NCBI GenBank assembly: GCA_033439255.1
Contig: CM065880.1
Location: 2,542,001-2,606,000 of the forward strand
Reading direction: 5' to 3'
Length of the DNA stretch: 64,000 nucleotides
From: Hericium rajendrae
Lineage: Eukaryota > Basidiomycota > Agaricomycetes > Russulales > Hericiaceae
Both the position numbers and the translations under genes were made by a program. Positions 11,227 to 22,866 of this stretch are shown here, piece by piece. Under the pieces are notes generated by a model. It did no database searches. It was not told where the DNA came from and saw only the letters and a list, made by a program, of their open reading frames with translations. The first letter of the stretch is position 1. Every line of letters begins with the position of its first letter.

Positions 11227-13716
11227 TGTCGTCGTCGTAATCGCTATCCTTCTGCCACCTGACTTCTGGTACGATCTTCTCTAGCTTTTCCACAAAATTT
11301 TCCTTGCTGCTCCGAGTCTGCCATCCAATGGAGACCGTTCGAATGGTCTTGACCTTCTGGCGGGTGCCGAGGTGCTCCAAAAGATCCTCTTCAAATGGAA
11401 TATGCACTATCTCATTGACGCGATCGAATTGGATGCCGTCCAGGGTGAGACGATTCAGGTTTGGGAGGAAAAGTACTGTACCATTTAAAACGGTTCGTCA
11501 GTCACGCGTCACAAGGCCCTCTGACGAGACGAAATCTGACCCTCGTCACAGGTCACAGGATAGTCTGACGAAACGGTTTTTCGAGTGTCTGAAAGCATGA
11601 AAATGCCAAGAATGCCAAGAATTTGAGCCCCATAACGCTTCATGGCGTCGGCACATTGACCTCGTATTTCTCCGGGCCACCACACATGATCTTGAGGTGC
11701 AACAAATCGCCTCGGCCACGGCAGCCTGAGCGCTAGGCCCGGACTCAACAATTGAGTGCACGCGCACCTTGCGCTTGCGCTTGGACGCCGGGCGCGGGAG
11801 GGCGCAGGCAGCTGCGAGAGGACAGCGGATTGGTGCCTGTCGAGAGGGCGACACCGGCAGACAGGCAGCATTAGCAGTGACTTGCTGCATTGACATTGAG
11901 TGTGATTTCGAGTACACCACCTACGATGCCACCATTGCTTGAGCAATGTACCTTGCGTATACACCGCTACACATCGTACGTATGTGCGCTTGTAAGTGTG
12001 CTACTCCTTCTCGGACGAAACGGCATGTTGACGAAAATTTGTCTCAAGTCACGGCTACATCCTCGCAATGACGAATTGACAATTTCGTCAGGTCCGTCAC
12101 AGTCACAAGGGGCTGACGAACCGTTTTAAATGGTACAGTATTTCATCGCAGGCCGTGTCCCCGAGAACGCACGTGGCCAATGCAGTGCAGAATGCAAGCA
12201 TCTGCGAATGGTCACAATGAAGTTCGACTTCCTTGACATCCCTGCACCGTCCGAAGGTATTGATCCATTCTTGTGTTGTTTCATATGGCCGTATCGGCTC
12301 ACGTGGCCTATTCCAGATAAATGGGAATTTGACCTGTAGATGTTGTATAGTTTCTATGGAGAACTTATGGCACCAGACGGAGATAGTTTGGGACACCTCC
12401 GGGGGAGAGAGCTGACGGAGAGATCGGCCATTGGATACGTGGGTGGTTGCGACTTCCCCACTACTCCGGGAAATAGAGAAATTAAAACGTAACCAATGGA
12501 TGTCAAGGATTAGGGATTTCAAGGATGTCTGCTCTCTGTTCACGTGTCCATGGAACAGAGAATCGACATCACTGACCATCTGTGCCTTGTCATCGCCATA
12601 TAGTTGTAGATCGCAGAAGGACGGGATTCTGATGTGTTTGAGGAATTCCGAGCACCGAATTGCATGGTTGAATTCTAGTGCCAATGATTTGAGACATGGC
12701 AATTCTATGATGGTCTGGTTGGTGGAGGGTCCCGAGCTCGCAGGAAGGCAAGCCTTTAGATACAGTTTCTGCAAGGCAGACATATTACGCAGGCCATGCA
12801 GCAGTTCATCGAATGGTGACACAGCTGGAGATTGTTCATCATCCGCAAGCCCTGTCATAAATCCTTCCTTCCTACCCCCATTCATAACCGTGAGGTGTGT
12901 CAAGTTGTGAAAAATCGGAGCCGACCAAGGGATGTAGACATTGCACAAATCCACAGAGCGAAGCATAGGTGCATGCTCCTGGAATATGTGTGCGGGCAGT
13001 GAAAGAGTTTTGTGAGCATTGTACTGAGATAGATTCAGATTTCGCAGAACATTGGCTGGAAACGACAGCATCGGCTGTACGATAAGCAGCAAGTTGGATG
13101 CCCCTTGTACACAAACGGTTAAGTCGCGGATGCGAGGGACGTGTTCGGAGAGCTCTTCACCGCGGGGACCTGTGGCGATGTGGCTTCGGAGCGAAACTGA
13201 CACGGGTGTCGACCTTCCACGTGCAAGCACCGCTTTCAGCCAGGGCATGCTTAAACCACTATGAATCATGCTCCAGACGTGAGGATAATGCAGGGCGGTT
13301 TTGCGCCAATTCTTGCATACATGAGTTACCCGCAGCCAACCAAGTTGTCCCGGGACCTTGGTTTCCGTGGCCATTTTAGGTGGGTCGATCTCTGCGCAAC
13401 ATATAAATACGTGGGCAAGGATTTCTGAGGGAAGGTGAGAGACCGGAGACAGCGCATTGCGTGCTGTGCGTAATGCATATATGGCCGCATGCATGGCTGC
13501 CAATTCATTGTCTATCGTCTGGCGAGCATGAGCAAGATCATCGGCATTTTGGGGGAAGGGGGTGTTCTGGATGTGAGAAAGCCTGGTTCGGGCATAAGCC
13601 GACCAGAAATCACTTGCGCTGAATGCACATGCAGCGCCGATGTCAGTAATCTTCCTTATTTACCAGCGAAGCATAGGACAAAAGTGCACTGACTTTGGAA
13701 TTGGCTGACTTTGCAT
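11192..13716 (-). pseudogene. F-box/LRR-like gene interrupted by a DNA element
   Basis: Substrate-receptor-type F-box protein of the kind greatly expanded in mushrooms. Exon 1 13716-13664 (MQSQPIPKSVHF) joins exon 2 from 13618 after a 45-nt intron. The F-box itself reads LSPVSHLPSEILAHVF and is followed by leucine-rich segments. The reading runs to 12139, is broken by the 663-bp element at 11476-12138, and resumes at 11473 (LFLPNLNRLTLDG) to a stop at 11192 after an acidic DSDYDDDSDEDSDEDESR tail. Leaving out the element and one TA copy, the two parts are in frame and would give 604 aa. As it stands, translation ends within the element (YHLKRFVSPL then stop), losing about 95 C-terminal residues. 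The insertion therefore looks recent, or the shortened protein is tolerated. Confidence 0.85.
11476..12138. mobile_element. 663-bp non-autonomous DNA transposon (MITE) with 26-bp perfect inverted repeats
   Basis: Left end CTGTACCATTTAAAACGG.. and right end ..CCGTTTTAAATGGTACAG are exact inverted repeats of 26 bp, flanked by a TA on each side (11474-11475 and 12139-12140). TA duplication is the hallmark of Tc1/mariner-type elements. Further inside, several short CGTCA/TGACG motifs occur near both ends. No transposase reading frame is evident. It sits in the coding exon of an F-box gene, whose frame is restored exactly when the element plus one TA is removed, which confirms the boundaries. Confidence 0.9.
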
Positions 13717-14311
13717 CGTTAGTCCCGACAGATTAAAGACTAAGTATGTTTCAGATGCTATTGAACCGAGGTTAAAGAGACAGACGGTAGAAGACTGGAA
13801 TACTGACGAACCGTGAGACGTAACGTTAATGTTCAAAGGACCGTTGTCACGACCTCGGTTAGAGTTTTTGAGAAAATTGATGTATGCGCTTGTAACCAAA
13901 TTCTAGCTGTTGATCCGCTAAGGCGATGGCAAAAGGAGCAGGCAACGAACTTGAACGTCGACGATAATCACTGGAATCTTGCAACGTTTGAACGTGCTTC
14001 AACGTCGCCGTTGCCTTGCCGTTGCCATTCACCGGCACCTCCACCGGCACAAACTGGCGGCCCGGCGCGTAAACAGGTCCACGTGCCCATAGCATCTGAC
14101 CACGTGCCCGCGTTCCGCGTTCTCGTGAATCTGAAGATCTGGATTATTCGCTTCGCCCAGCAGTTGCTACCAATAATTTTCGAGGAGCATGTGCTGAGTA
14201 TACCATTAAAGTCCGCTCAATTTGTCCACGACAAGTGACAGATACACGAAACTAAAAATACAGATATTGGAGCTTTATCTATCTCTTCCGGGTTCCCGGA
14301 AACTAACACGA
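13717..14311. other. Intergenic between F-box gene promoter and X2 3' end
   Basis: About 600 bp. A 141-codon plus-strand frame at 13813-14238 shows no recognisable domain and I do not regard it as a gene. Nothing else seen. Confidence 0.4.
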
Positions 14312-15449
14312 TCAGGTTTCATTTTGCTCTGGAACGGTGCGGGCACTGCGATGCTGGAAGTTCAGCGGTGAGCAGAGCGCGAACAGACACTGACATACTT
14401 CAGACAAGGCGTGCACAGGCCACCGACCCACAATGGGGATCCTGAAAATATGTATGCTCCACAGGGACATTTCTTTGTGTATACGAAATCCCAGATTGGA
14501 ATCGTAAAAGGCGTCGCAGGATGCTTCTTCGTATATATTTCTCTCAGCCTGTTCAACCTGATCATGGTGTGGAAGGACCGGACATGAGTGATCAGATGGC
14601 TGAACATCGTGCATTCTATACTCACTTCCACTCCCAGCCTTCGGGTCCGCCATGCTTTCTCCAGGCTCGGTACTCGACGTCGCGAGTCTTGTACAGTTTC
14701 ATTGGATTCCAATACGCAGGCCCATTCTTGCTACGCTCTTCATCGTAAGTGAGGTCTAGAAGATCAAGCTGGGTAAGCTGTCAAGCATCCAAGTTAGACG
14801 TGTCGGTGGGCAGATGAGTTGATAGATCCAGGTTACGCACCCTGTATTCCCTCATGGCCGCTGTTGCACAGATCTGAGAGCACAATGAGACAAGAAGTAT
14901 CTGCATCGTAAGCAGGCATACCGTGTCGAAGAAAGGTACCCTCGAGTCTCGCCAAGTGGACGGGTGAGTGGCAGATGGTTTCGGAGGACGACCAGATGTC
15001 TTCTTTTTCTTTTTCTCCTTTTTCTTCTTTCCGCCATCTTTCTTCCTCAGAGACGATTTCTGCAGACGCTCCTGGACACCCTCAGCGGTCGCCTTTTTCC
15101 TGCCATCTGTCCGCTGCCGCTTGGAAGGGGCGGGTGATTCGGTGTCTTCAGCACTCGAACTTCGACTGCGCTTCGTCACCCTCGTCACAGGCTGTGATCC
15201 CGATTGCTGCGTCTCTTCGGCTTTGATCTGAGTTGAAAAGTTGGCGTCTTCTAGCTTGACCGAGGTCTGAGCCTCCTCGGTCTTGAGTGTAACCGGATTC
15301 TGCTCGGTTTTGACAGCTGTCTTCGTCTCCGCTGACTTTACTTCCGCTTTAGGCTCCACCTGAGCGGGTGGAGAAGCAGTGAGCGATGGTGGCTGAAGGC
15401 CCGCTGACGTCCTAGAACGTAACTGTCTGGTAGCGGTGTATACGGGCAT
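14312..15449 (-). CDS. X2: XPA-C-like putative DNA-binding protein with zinc ribbon and SUMO-acceptor motifs, type 1
   Basis: Exons 15449-14922, 14873-14841, 14777-14626, 14557-14399 and 14345-14312 sum in frame to 301 aa. Exon 1 (176 residues) has a run of canonical SUMO-acceptor motifs (VKTE, LKTE, VKLE, IKAE) spaced 9-14 residues apart, then lysine-rich nuclear stretches and HPSTWRDS. Exon 2 is the 33-nt family exon (ICATAAMREYR). Exon 3 has LTQLDLLDL and PMKLYKTRDVEYRAWRKHGG. Exon 4 carries the basic helix LREIYTKKHP and a zinc-ribbon-like CPCG..CTPC pair. Exon 5 adds ten residues. The PMKLYKTRDVEYRAW block is the closest in the window to XPA (where I recall GDMKLYLKLQ). Function unknown. 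Confidence 0.8.
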
Positions 15450-15599
15450 TGCTAGTCAGCAGATAGATGGCCTGGAGAATCTGGGTTCAATGGTGAGAGG
15501 GGATAGTGGGTAAGACATGCTGGCCGGACTTGGGCTTGACTTCGGTAGTGGATATAGATCCGCTGCGCCGCAGCGGAGGAGAACCTAAACGTATTCGGC

Positions 15600-15754
15600 A
15601 CCGAATTCGACATGGTCCTGGACTTAGGCGGATGGTACACAGCGTGAGTGGTGAGTGGCCATGTCAGTCCTGACTTACCCTCGAGGCAACCTGGCCTCAT
15701 GTCCTCGAGGTTACGGCCAGGTATATGATTACTCTGGACAACAGTCATATACAT
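15600..15754 (-). pseudogene. Relic of the conserved segment also found upstream of X1
   Basis: Contains NLEDMRPGCLEGKSG on the minus strand, matching NLEGMRPGHCEWKPG upstream of X1, with similar flanking DNA. Located about 150-300 bp upstream of X2, in the same relative position. I infer duplication of X genes together with their 5' flank. The rest of 15450-15861 shows nothing else. Confidence 0.45.
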
Positions 15755-15861
15755 CCTCGCAGATTGACCAGTGCAGGAAAAGGACCTGCGGACGAGTTCG
15801 AGACGTCATAATCCACTGAATTACAGAGAAGGGCACGGAAGAGCCTTTCATACAGCGGTCC

Positions 15862-17393
15862 TCATAGACCTAGATGGTTGAGCCTGTAGCGGTGGGATGC
15901 AGTAGACGCCGTGGCGCGCCTCCCTAAGCTCTCCACGATCCGCGGTTTCTTCGAGCTGTACTCCTCTAGCTCCGAAATCCCGAGATCACTGGCATCACGC
16001 TTCGTGAATTGTACATTCTGATCCATCGCGAAATCCTGGGCATCCTTGCTATCATTGTCAGGGGTGTAGGTTGCCCGAAAATTCCAGTTGGGTGCGTCGG
16101 CAGCCCTCTGCGATGATACTTTGAGGTCACCATCCCTCTCGACACCCTTGTTGTCTCTTGTCTGGCATATACGCCTGTTCCGCGAAAGCATCGCGCGGTC
16201 CAGTGCCCCTTCTACACAGCCTGAATCGAGTCGCGCCTCTGGCGGCCGCAAAGCATTACACTTGCCTTCCCATCCAGGCTTCCCCGATGCTTCATCAAAC
16301 ATCTTTAAAACCCTCACCGCATCCCGCAGCTCCGCCGCCGCCGCCGCCTGCGAATCTCAAGCTTATAAAAGCTCCAGTCACGATCTTCGTAGGTCAGAAT
16401 AAACGGAGACCGGAGCTCAGAAATAAGCTGCCCAAGCGAGTTCGTGGAGAAGACGTCCCTGAGGCGGGGTTCTCTCGGACGAGGGAAAAGATCCACCTTG
16501 GGCCGCTTTGTCGTGTGCCGCGCCACGGCGAGTAGCAGCTGAGATTGTATTCTTTTTCGATGTAGTGCTCCCCCGGTCAGGCCTGTGCGTGTATAGCGCA
16601 GCGTGAGGTAGCGCAGGAGCCAGAAGAAGGATTCCAGGTCGTGGTGGAGTTGAGGTGGAAGAGACGGATCGTCGTCGGTCCCGTAACAATTGTCTCGGAC
16701 AATTTGATCAGGGAGAAATAGCCAGGTTCCCTAATTATGGATGAGCTCTGGAACTGTTGGGGAAGCAGCAACGACATACCTGTCGCCGACTGTAATGCGT
16801 CAGCGGTTGTGGTTGGCATAGATCTCAATTGACCAGCATACCGCTACCATCGCTATGAATGAGGATTTTCCCTGGGGCGATATCATCATGCAGCTTCACG
16901 TTCTGGAATAGAAATCCGATTGAACTGTCGATGAATGAGTTGGCAAGTTAGTGTTTAACGAGGTGACTGAGGAAAGCAAGTGAACTCGCCTTGTATAGCA
17001 TTTCGGATGACATACTGTAGAGCTCTTTCGACGACGCGATGTAGCTCAGAGTGTAGGTGATGGCTTTTGTGACGGGACTTGAGACGGGACGAGGCGGGAC
17101 ATAGCAAGCAGATGGTTTGCCTAGGTGAGGCAGTGAGGTGATTTCTACCTCATGGGTATCGTCGTCTAGGTGCTTTGAAGGATCACCGACTTGGTTAGGA
17201 AGATGGGGTATCGAAGCCTTGTTGACCATGCCAGGCAGATGAATCCAACGTCTCTGAAATAGTTGAGGAGAATTGCTGGGAAAGAAGGAATATGTCAAAG
17301 GAAACGCTCACTATCAGGGAACGTGAAGGCTTTCGAAAGGAAGAATGCGCATTGATACGCGACAATAAAAACGACCACAGGCAGCGCCCACAT
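15862..17393 (-). pseudogene. FunK1-type protein kinase, decayed
   Basis: Basidiomycete FunK1 kinases are a large family related to eukaryotic protein kinases. From 17393 (MWALPVVVFIVAYQ) an exon joins one giving ALYSM..EMLYKA. Then come KLHDDIAPGKILIHSDG (catalytic loop HxDIAxxxIL with D in place of the usual HRD pattern) and GMLVN-stop-DLC, where the strand before the activation segment carries a TGA near 16826. Next are GTWLFLPDQIV and HHDLESFFWLLRYLTLRYTR, the C-lobe hallmark, followed by a charged tail (SSKKPRIVESL) to a stop at 15862. The N-lobe with the ATP-binding residues is not recognisable. The TGA plus the missing N-lobe suggest a relic; an alternative intron (donor GTAGCG, acceptor TTACAG) could skip the TGA. 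Confidence 0.6.
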
Positions 17394-17484
17394 GATCGCG
17401 ACGCACCATCAATAGCCTAGAAACTCAAACTCATTATGTCCTGTCAATAACTTACAATCCTTATCTTGAATCTTCTGTTAGATC

Positions 17485-18962
17485 CTACAACTTCGACTCC
17501 AACAGCCCATCCACAGCTCTCCCCATCAACCGCCGTCTCCTGCGCTTCTCCTCCCTCTCCGCTTCCTTCACAGCCTCACGCGCCCACTCGCCAAGAGCGG
17601 CTACGAACTTGTTAACGTCCTCCTTGGTCAGGCCCGCGTGCAGACACACTCTGACGCGGTCGAGCCCTTTGGGGACGGTCGGCCATGTGATGGGGCGCGC
17701 ATTCATCCCGCGCTCGAGGAGGAAAGCCGAGAGGGGACGAGGTTGGGGAGTAAGAAGCGGAATTATGGGTGTTGGGGGAAGATCTGATAGTGTCTGCAGG
17801 TATGGAGGAAGGGAGACTATGGTAGAAGGGATGGTGGCGAGTTCTATACGGAGAGCATTGAGGAAGTGACTTGTCAGGTCAAGAAGCTGAGTAGCCAGCT
17901 GGAGAAAAGTTAGATCTCGGCCCACGCAAGCTGTATACGACTCACCTTCCCAGCTGTTCCATCCTCTAGCATGTCGAAGGAACAACCAGCAGCAATTATG
18001 TTCGCATGGCTGAGCGAAGTCGTGTAGATTAGTGGTCGGGCGTAATTGATCAAATAGTCGCGCAGTAGGGTATTCGTCAATATTACAGCTGTCATAAGAA
18101 TTCAGAAGATCAATCAACTAGAGTTGGAAGGATGATACGTACCGCCAGTAGCAGCCAACGCTTTCCCGAATGTATGCAGCCGTGCGAGGACCTTATCCTC
18201 GAGCCCCATCATCGCAACCACACCCCGCCCCTGCGGCCCATAGATCCCCGTCGCATGCGCCTCATCCACCACGAGATACCCATTCCCCCTCGGGAACAGC
18301 TCCTCAAGCAGCGCGACGATCTCCGCCAGCGGCGCCATCGTCCCATCCATACTATACACGCTCTCAACCGCCACAAACACGCTCCGCCCGCCCTCCCCGA
18401 ACCCCGCGCGCTCGCCCACCAGCCGCCCCAACACCGCCCTCAACTTCAGCACTTCGTTGTGCCCGAAGGTATATTGGGAGCCGGCGGCGCGGCCCGCGCG
18501 CACGCCGTCGTGCACGGACGCATGGATGTACTCGTCGCACACGACCGCGTCGCCCTCCTGCGGCACGCACGCGAAGAACCCCGCGTTCGCGTCGAAGCCC
18601 GAGTTGAACAGCAGCGCCGCGGGCGCGCCGAAGAACCCCGCGAGGCGCGCCTCGAGCGCGGCGTGCGCGGTGCCGTTCACGAGCAGGCGCGAGCCGCCCG
18701 AGCCGAGGACGTCGGGCGCGGCGGCGAGCGCCGCGAGGAAGTGCGCGCGGAGGGCGGGCGAGGTCGAGAGCGCGAGGTAGTCGTTCGAGGAGAAGTTTTG
18801 GTAGGGCGGCGCGGAGGGGCGGGTGGGCTCGGGGAGCCGCCGGCGGATGAGGCGGTCTTCGCGCGATGCGAGCGCGGCGGCGAGCTTTTGGTCGAGAGAC
18901 GGCGGTGCGGGCATTTGCGCGATGGTCGTGGTCGTGGTAGAAGGAGGGTATCGGACTGTCAA
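17485..18962 (-). CDS. BIOF: 8-amino-7-oxononanoate synthase-like enzyme (BioF), peroxisomal signal
   Basis: PLP-dependent alpha-oxoamine synthase that condenses pimeloyl-CoA with L-alanine, the first committed biotin step. Exons 18962-18143, 18088-17946 and 17898-17485 give 458 aa. Visible motifs: SSNDYLALS near the N-terminus, GSGGSRLLVNGT, the PLP-ring Asp in DEAHATGIYGPQGRG, and the PLP-lysine in HTFGKALAATGG (about K267). The protein ends ESKL: the last three residues SKL are a peroxisomal targeting signal type 1. Peroxisomal BioF is established in Aspergillus and plants. The C-terminal KRRRRRL stretch is unusual. Exon 1 is very GC-rich compared with its neighbours. A second start (MPAPPS) lies 16 codons downstream. 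Confidence 0.9.
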
Positions 18963-19232
18963 GACAACTTGGCAGAATTCATTCTAGCAGCGAAAAGTCC
19001 GAGTGAGGGTACGAGTCAAATTCTGACTACTATACACGGAGTCAAGCGCCCGCTCTTACTTAGCTCTGGTCCGTAAACGGTGGCAGACATAAATCGTTCA
19101 AACCTCAGCCCACGAATGCATTCCGACGATGACTGGTGTAATAATAGTACATGTGTGCGCATCCTATCCCGCATAATGCCCTTATATCCCGATGAGAAGA
19201 GAAAAAGTGTATCCCAAAATCTCAGATATATG

Positions 19233-20308
19233 TCACGATGGCAGATCCATGGCCTCCAACTCCTTCCATCCCGGCAAACCTATGAGGGAGGGTAATTCTG
19301 CCCATATCTCCTCGCGATGGCGCGTCACGTCCTGTCGAAAGGCACGTTTGCACACACTGCAGATCGTGACATCCTCATCGATCCATTGCACCGCTTGCAT
19401 CATGTTGTGGTACGGCCCTGTCCTAGACGTGAAGGACTGCGAGATGTTATATGCCAGGCGCGAAAACACGCGGGAGCAGTGATTGGGCACGCCTTGGCAG
19501 TTCTCCTCGGCGGTACGCTCGGCGCACGTCCGGCGGATGAAATCTAGGATGAGGTCTATGCGATGTTGGTACATGAGTGTGTAATCTTTGATATCTTGGA
19601 TGGCGAGATGGGATGAGGGGCGTGAGGGGTGTTCGACGGTCAGTTTGGGATGGTCAGCCTGCAGGAGGCCGTGAAGCGGGTATATCGATAGAAAATAGAG
19701 TGCCGATGGCACGATGATCCTCACGTTGGTTTCCCTGGCGAGGTTAAGGACGTGTAGTGGGTGGACGTAGGGGTATGTCGTGCCATTGATGAGTGGAGAT
19801 GACAAAGCGAGGGCCACCATATCGTCATGGCCCTGGAGGGTATAAGCCCAGGTCTTGGTGAGATGTCGGATCGCTTGTGTGCGGAGGTGGGCGATGAAGT
19901 ATTTCGTGGACAACCGAAGGATGCCAGCGCAGAAGAAAAAATCCTGTACGCTGTTATTGGCGAACTGACTGGCACGATCTTTGATCAGAGCGTGCAGACA
20001 TAGACGAAAGTCCGACGAAGCACTCACACCCCGTCGTACAAGGCCTTGATCAGATTGGAGAGCTCAATCGGAAGATCGTACATGCGCACGACCTGGCAAC
20101 TGTCGAGCATCTCAGCTTCGTTCGCAGGCTGGGGCATCTCAAACAACGATCGAAAGACTTCAGAGTGTCGTGCGAGCACACCCCGATGGACTTTGAACGC
20201 CATGAAGCCGTCCTGAGTTTCTGGATTCGAATCGATAAGCAGGACGATGTTTCCATCGTCGAACCAAGGATCGCCTCGACTCTTCAAAGGTACATCGCCG
20301 TGTGTCAT
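19233..20308 (-). CDS. BTB/POZ domain protein
   Basis: Exons 20308-20028 and 19968-19233 give 338 aa. Residues about 15-95 form a BTB fold (NIVLLIDSN..FKVHRGVLARHSEVFRSLFEMP..ALYDG), followed by a helical region (FFFCAGILRLSTKYFIAHLR) and a short CSVCKRAF motif near the C-terminus. This arrangement is common in mushroom genomes; substrates are unknown, and a cullin-3 adaptor role is only a family-level guess. The intron splits the BTB domain after YDG, a conserved position in this group. It is divergent from MON1 across 235 bp, which probably forms a shared promoter. Confidence 0.85.
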
Positions 20309-20543
20309 GATCCAGGCTGCGCCTGTGTGCTACAAAGACATCCCGAGTGATCAGTCTGCGTTTGGGAGGAAAACATAAGAGAGACAGACTGTTTGGACTG
20401 ATCGAGTCTCTCGCTGAGACGCGTCTCGGTTATTTGGCCTTGTATGCCGATCTTATCTTCTTACCTTCAGCGTCAATCTGCTCTACTAATCGTCACCTTG
20501 CTTTCGTTGACGCCGTTATACGCCTGCGTCCAGTCGTGGACCC
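20309..20543. promoter_or_regulatory. Divergent promoter region, BTB gene / MON1
   Basis: A 235-bp region between divergent start codons; no specific box recognised. Confidence 0.4.
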
Positions 20544-22866
20544 ATGTCGGGCGCGAGCACCCCGCGTTCTAGGACGCCCTCGCGACGCGCTCACACTCCC
20601 GGCACAGGCCCATCTCCTTCGCGACTCGTCATACCACCGCCGAGCCTGCGACCGACCAATTCCCTGTCGTCCATGCGTGTCCATACCGCGGGGCCCAGCA
20701 CGGCGTCCCCGCCTCGCATAGGATTCTCGAGCTCAGCCTCCTCAGTGCTCAACTTGGACATGGGCGAGGGGATCCTCGTGCCCGAGGCCGAAGCAGAGGC
20801 AGAGACGGTCGACAGCGAAGCCGTAGGGCATTCCGGGTCGCGTGTGGCAGACGAGGAGTCCAAGAAGGTCCTACGAGATCATCTGCGGCGAACACTCAAC
20901 AAGAAAGAATCTCAGACAGGTGCGTATTTGCTCGATTGATGCCCGCGCACTAGTTCACAGGTGCGTCAGACTTGAAGTCGCGGAAGATTCGCAGAAGAAG
21001 TTCAGGGACAAACGTCGAAGAGATTTCAGCTGAACTCTGTATGGTACTTCATTCCTGCAGTGACTGACGGCTGATGCATGCCTTCAGCTGACGCGTTTCC
21101 GCCTCGACGATACTTCGTCCTAACTGATGCTGGCAAACCTGTCTTCACGAGGTCAAATTAATGCCCTTTTTGTCGTTACATGGCCTCATTTACCTTAACA
21201 GTCAACATGCCGAAATGGACTCGGACGAACTCACATCAACCATAGGCATCATACAGGCTATCATTTCTGTCTTCCTTGACGATGGAGACAAGCTGCGATA
21301 CATAAACGCTGGTCGTACCCGCATCAACTTCCTCCTACGGTCCCCTCTATACTATGTATGCGTATCTTCATGGGGCGAACCCGAGTCAGTGGTCAGTGCC
21401 TCATCTCTCGTGTATCTGCGCTTGAATGCTAGCTGACGATCGAGCGAAAGACACGTACCCACCTGGAGTATCTCCACCTGCAGATATTGAGCGTCGTGTC
21501 TGCAGCACAACTAAAGCGGATGTTCGAACGCAGAGGGGGCTTCGACCTTCGACGTCTTCTAAATGGTATGAGTGCCGACGTCAGTGTCAAATGCGACCTT
21601 CTAACAGGGTACTTCAGGAGCTGAAGTTCTCATCCATTCCTTACTTGAAAGACTGCAGCTGGATCCTGCGATGAGCACATCGTCACTGCATTGCCTCAAA
21701 CTCGCGCCAAATATCAGAATGCGGGCGGCTAATGCGCTAGTTCCAACATCCAAGATGAAGGTCAGTCCATGACCCAACCGCAATCATCTTAGTGCTCAGA
21801 GAACATTCAGGACGTCATGTATATCATTCTTGTCGCACAAGGGCGCGTCATCACCCTCGTCCGACCGAGGAAACACTCCATTCATCCATCAGGTCTGTTC
21901 CTATGTGCAGTTCGTATGCGTAGGTCCTAGGTTCTCACAACGGAGTCGCAGACCTGCACGTATTACTGAACACCGCCCACTCACCCTCGATCGTCAACTC
22001 CTCCGCATCCGCCTCCTGGCTTCCTCTCTGCCTCCCCAAATTCGACCCCGCAGGTTTCGTAAACACGTACATCACGTTCCTGCAGCAAGAGCAGCACGCC
22101 GACAGCACGCCGCGGGAAGGCAGCCCTCTCCCACCATCAGAGAGCACCGAGACAGGCTCAGGCTCGCGCTCCCCAGAGCCCCAATCAAGCGAGACAGCAT
22201 CCCGCAACGAACCCAGCCCACAGCCCAGCCCGCCACCACCCGGCTCCGGCGTCGGCCTGATCTGCGTCAGCCGAACAGGCGACTTCGAGTCCATCCGCGC
22301 ATGGTGCGACACCGTCGTCTCGGTACCCACTCCCACCCCTCCCCCTCACACAGCCCTAACCCGCCCACAGACGCTCGAGAGCGACGGCACGCTCAGCGCC
22401 ATCCACAAGGCTATCCGCACGCGCGCGACGGAGTACTCGGCCTCGGAGCTCGGCATCCCCGGCCTGCGGCACTTCATCTACAAGGCGCGCGCGCACGTGC
22501 AGATCACGGTGCCGCTGTACGAGGCGCCGTACGACGACGCGCGCGAGCAGCGGCGGCTGGTGACGCTGTATCAGACGCTGCATGATAATATCCACGCGAA
22601 GTCCGGGCAGGATCTGCCGCTCAAGCTGCAGTACATCCGCACGGAGAAGGAGAGCCTGCTGGGCTGGGTGCGCGGTTTCTTTCGTTGTGCGTGAGTGGAT
22701 GATGTTGATGTGGATTGGGCAGATCACACAGCCGTTCGAGATGTACATCGCCTTTTCGCCGATGCTTCCGAAGAGCGCGGCGGTCGGGGCTGCGAATGCC
22801 GTTGCGCGGTGGGTGAAGCAGGAGGAGGCGCGGCTGTTCCTGCGGGATGCGCCTGTGTTTTGGTAA
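20544..22866 (+). CDS. MON1: Vacuolar fusion protein MON1
   Basis: Subunit of the MON1-CCZ1 exchange factor that activates RAB7/YPT7 on late endosomes and vacuoles. A low-complexity N-terminus (TPRSRTPSRRAHTPG) precedes longin-type domains: RRYFVLTDAGKPVFTSR, STIGIIQAIISVFLDDGDKL, AGRTRINFLLRSPLYYV, SKMKDVMYIILVAQGRVITL, DLHVLLNT, LCLPKFDPAGFVNTYI, and the last domain from GVGLICVSRTGDFE to LGWITQPFEMYIAF. About eight introns of 45-60 nt. It ends APVFW with TAA at 22864-22866. A serine/proline-rich insert (about 50 residues after FLQQEQ) enlarges one loop compared with yeast. All signature blocks are present in order; I see no break. It is convergent with the CoA-transferase gene. Confidence 0.93.

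Noticed and set aside
11476-12138. The F-box insertion acting as an in-frame intron
   Set aside because: Splicing at the GT and AG of its ends leaves four extra bases, which shifts the frame.
13813-14238. 141-codon plus-strand frame
   Set aside because: No domain, no family-like splice sites; lies in the F-box gene's upstream region.
18132-19076. 314-codon plus-strand frame
   Set aside because: It lies antisense to the GC-rich first exon of the BioF-like gene; its Arg/His-rich content is what the reverse strand of such an exon gives.
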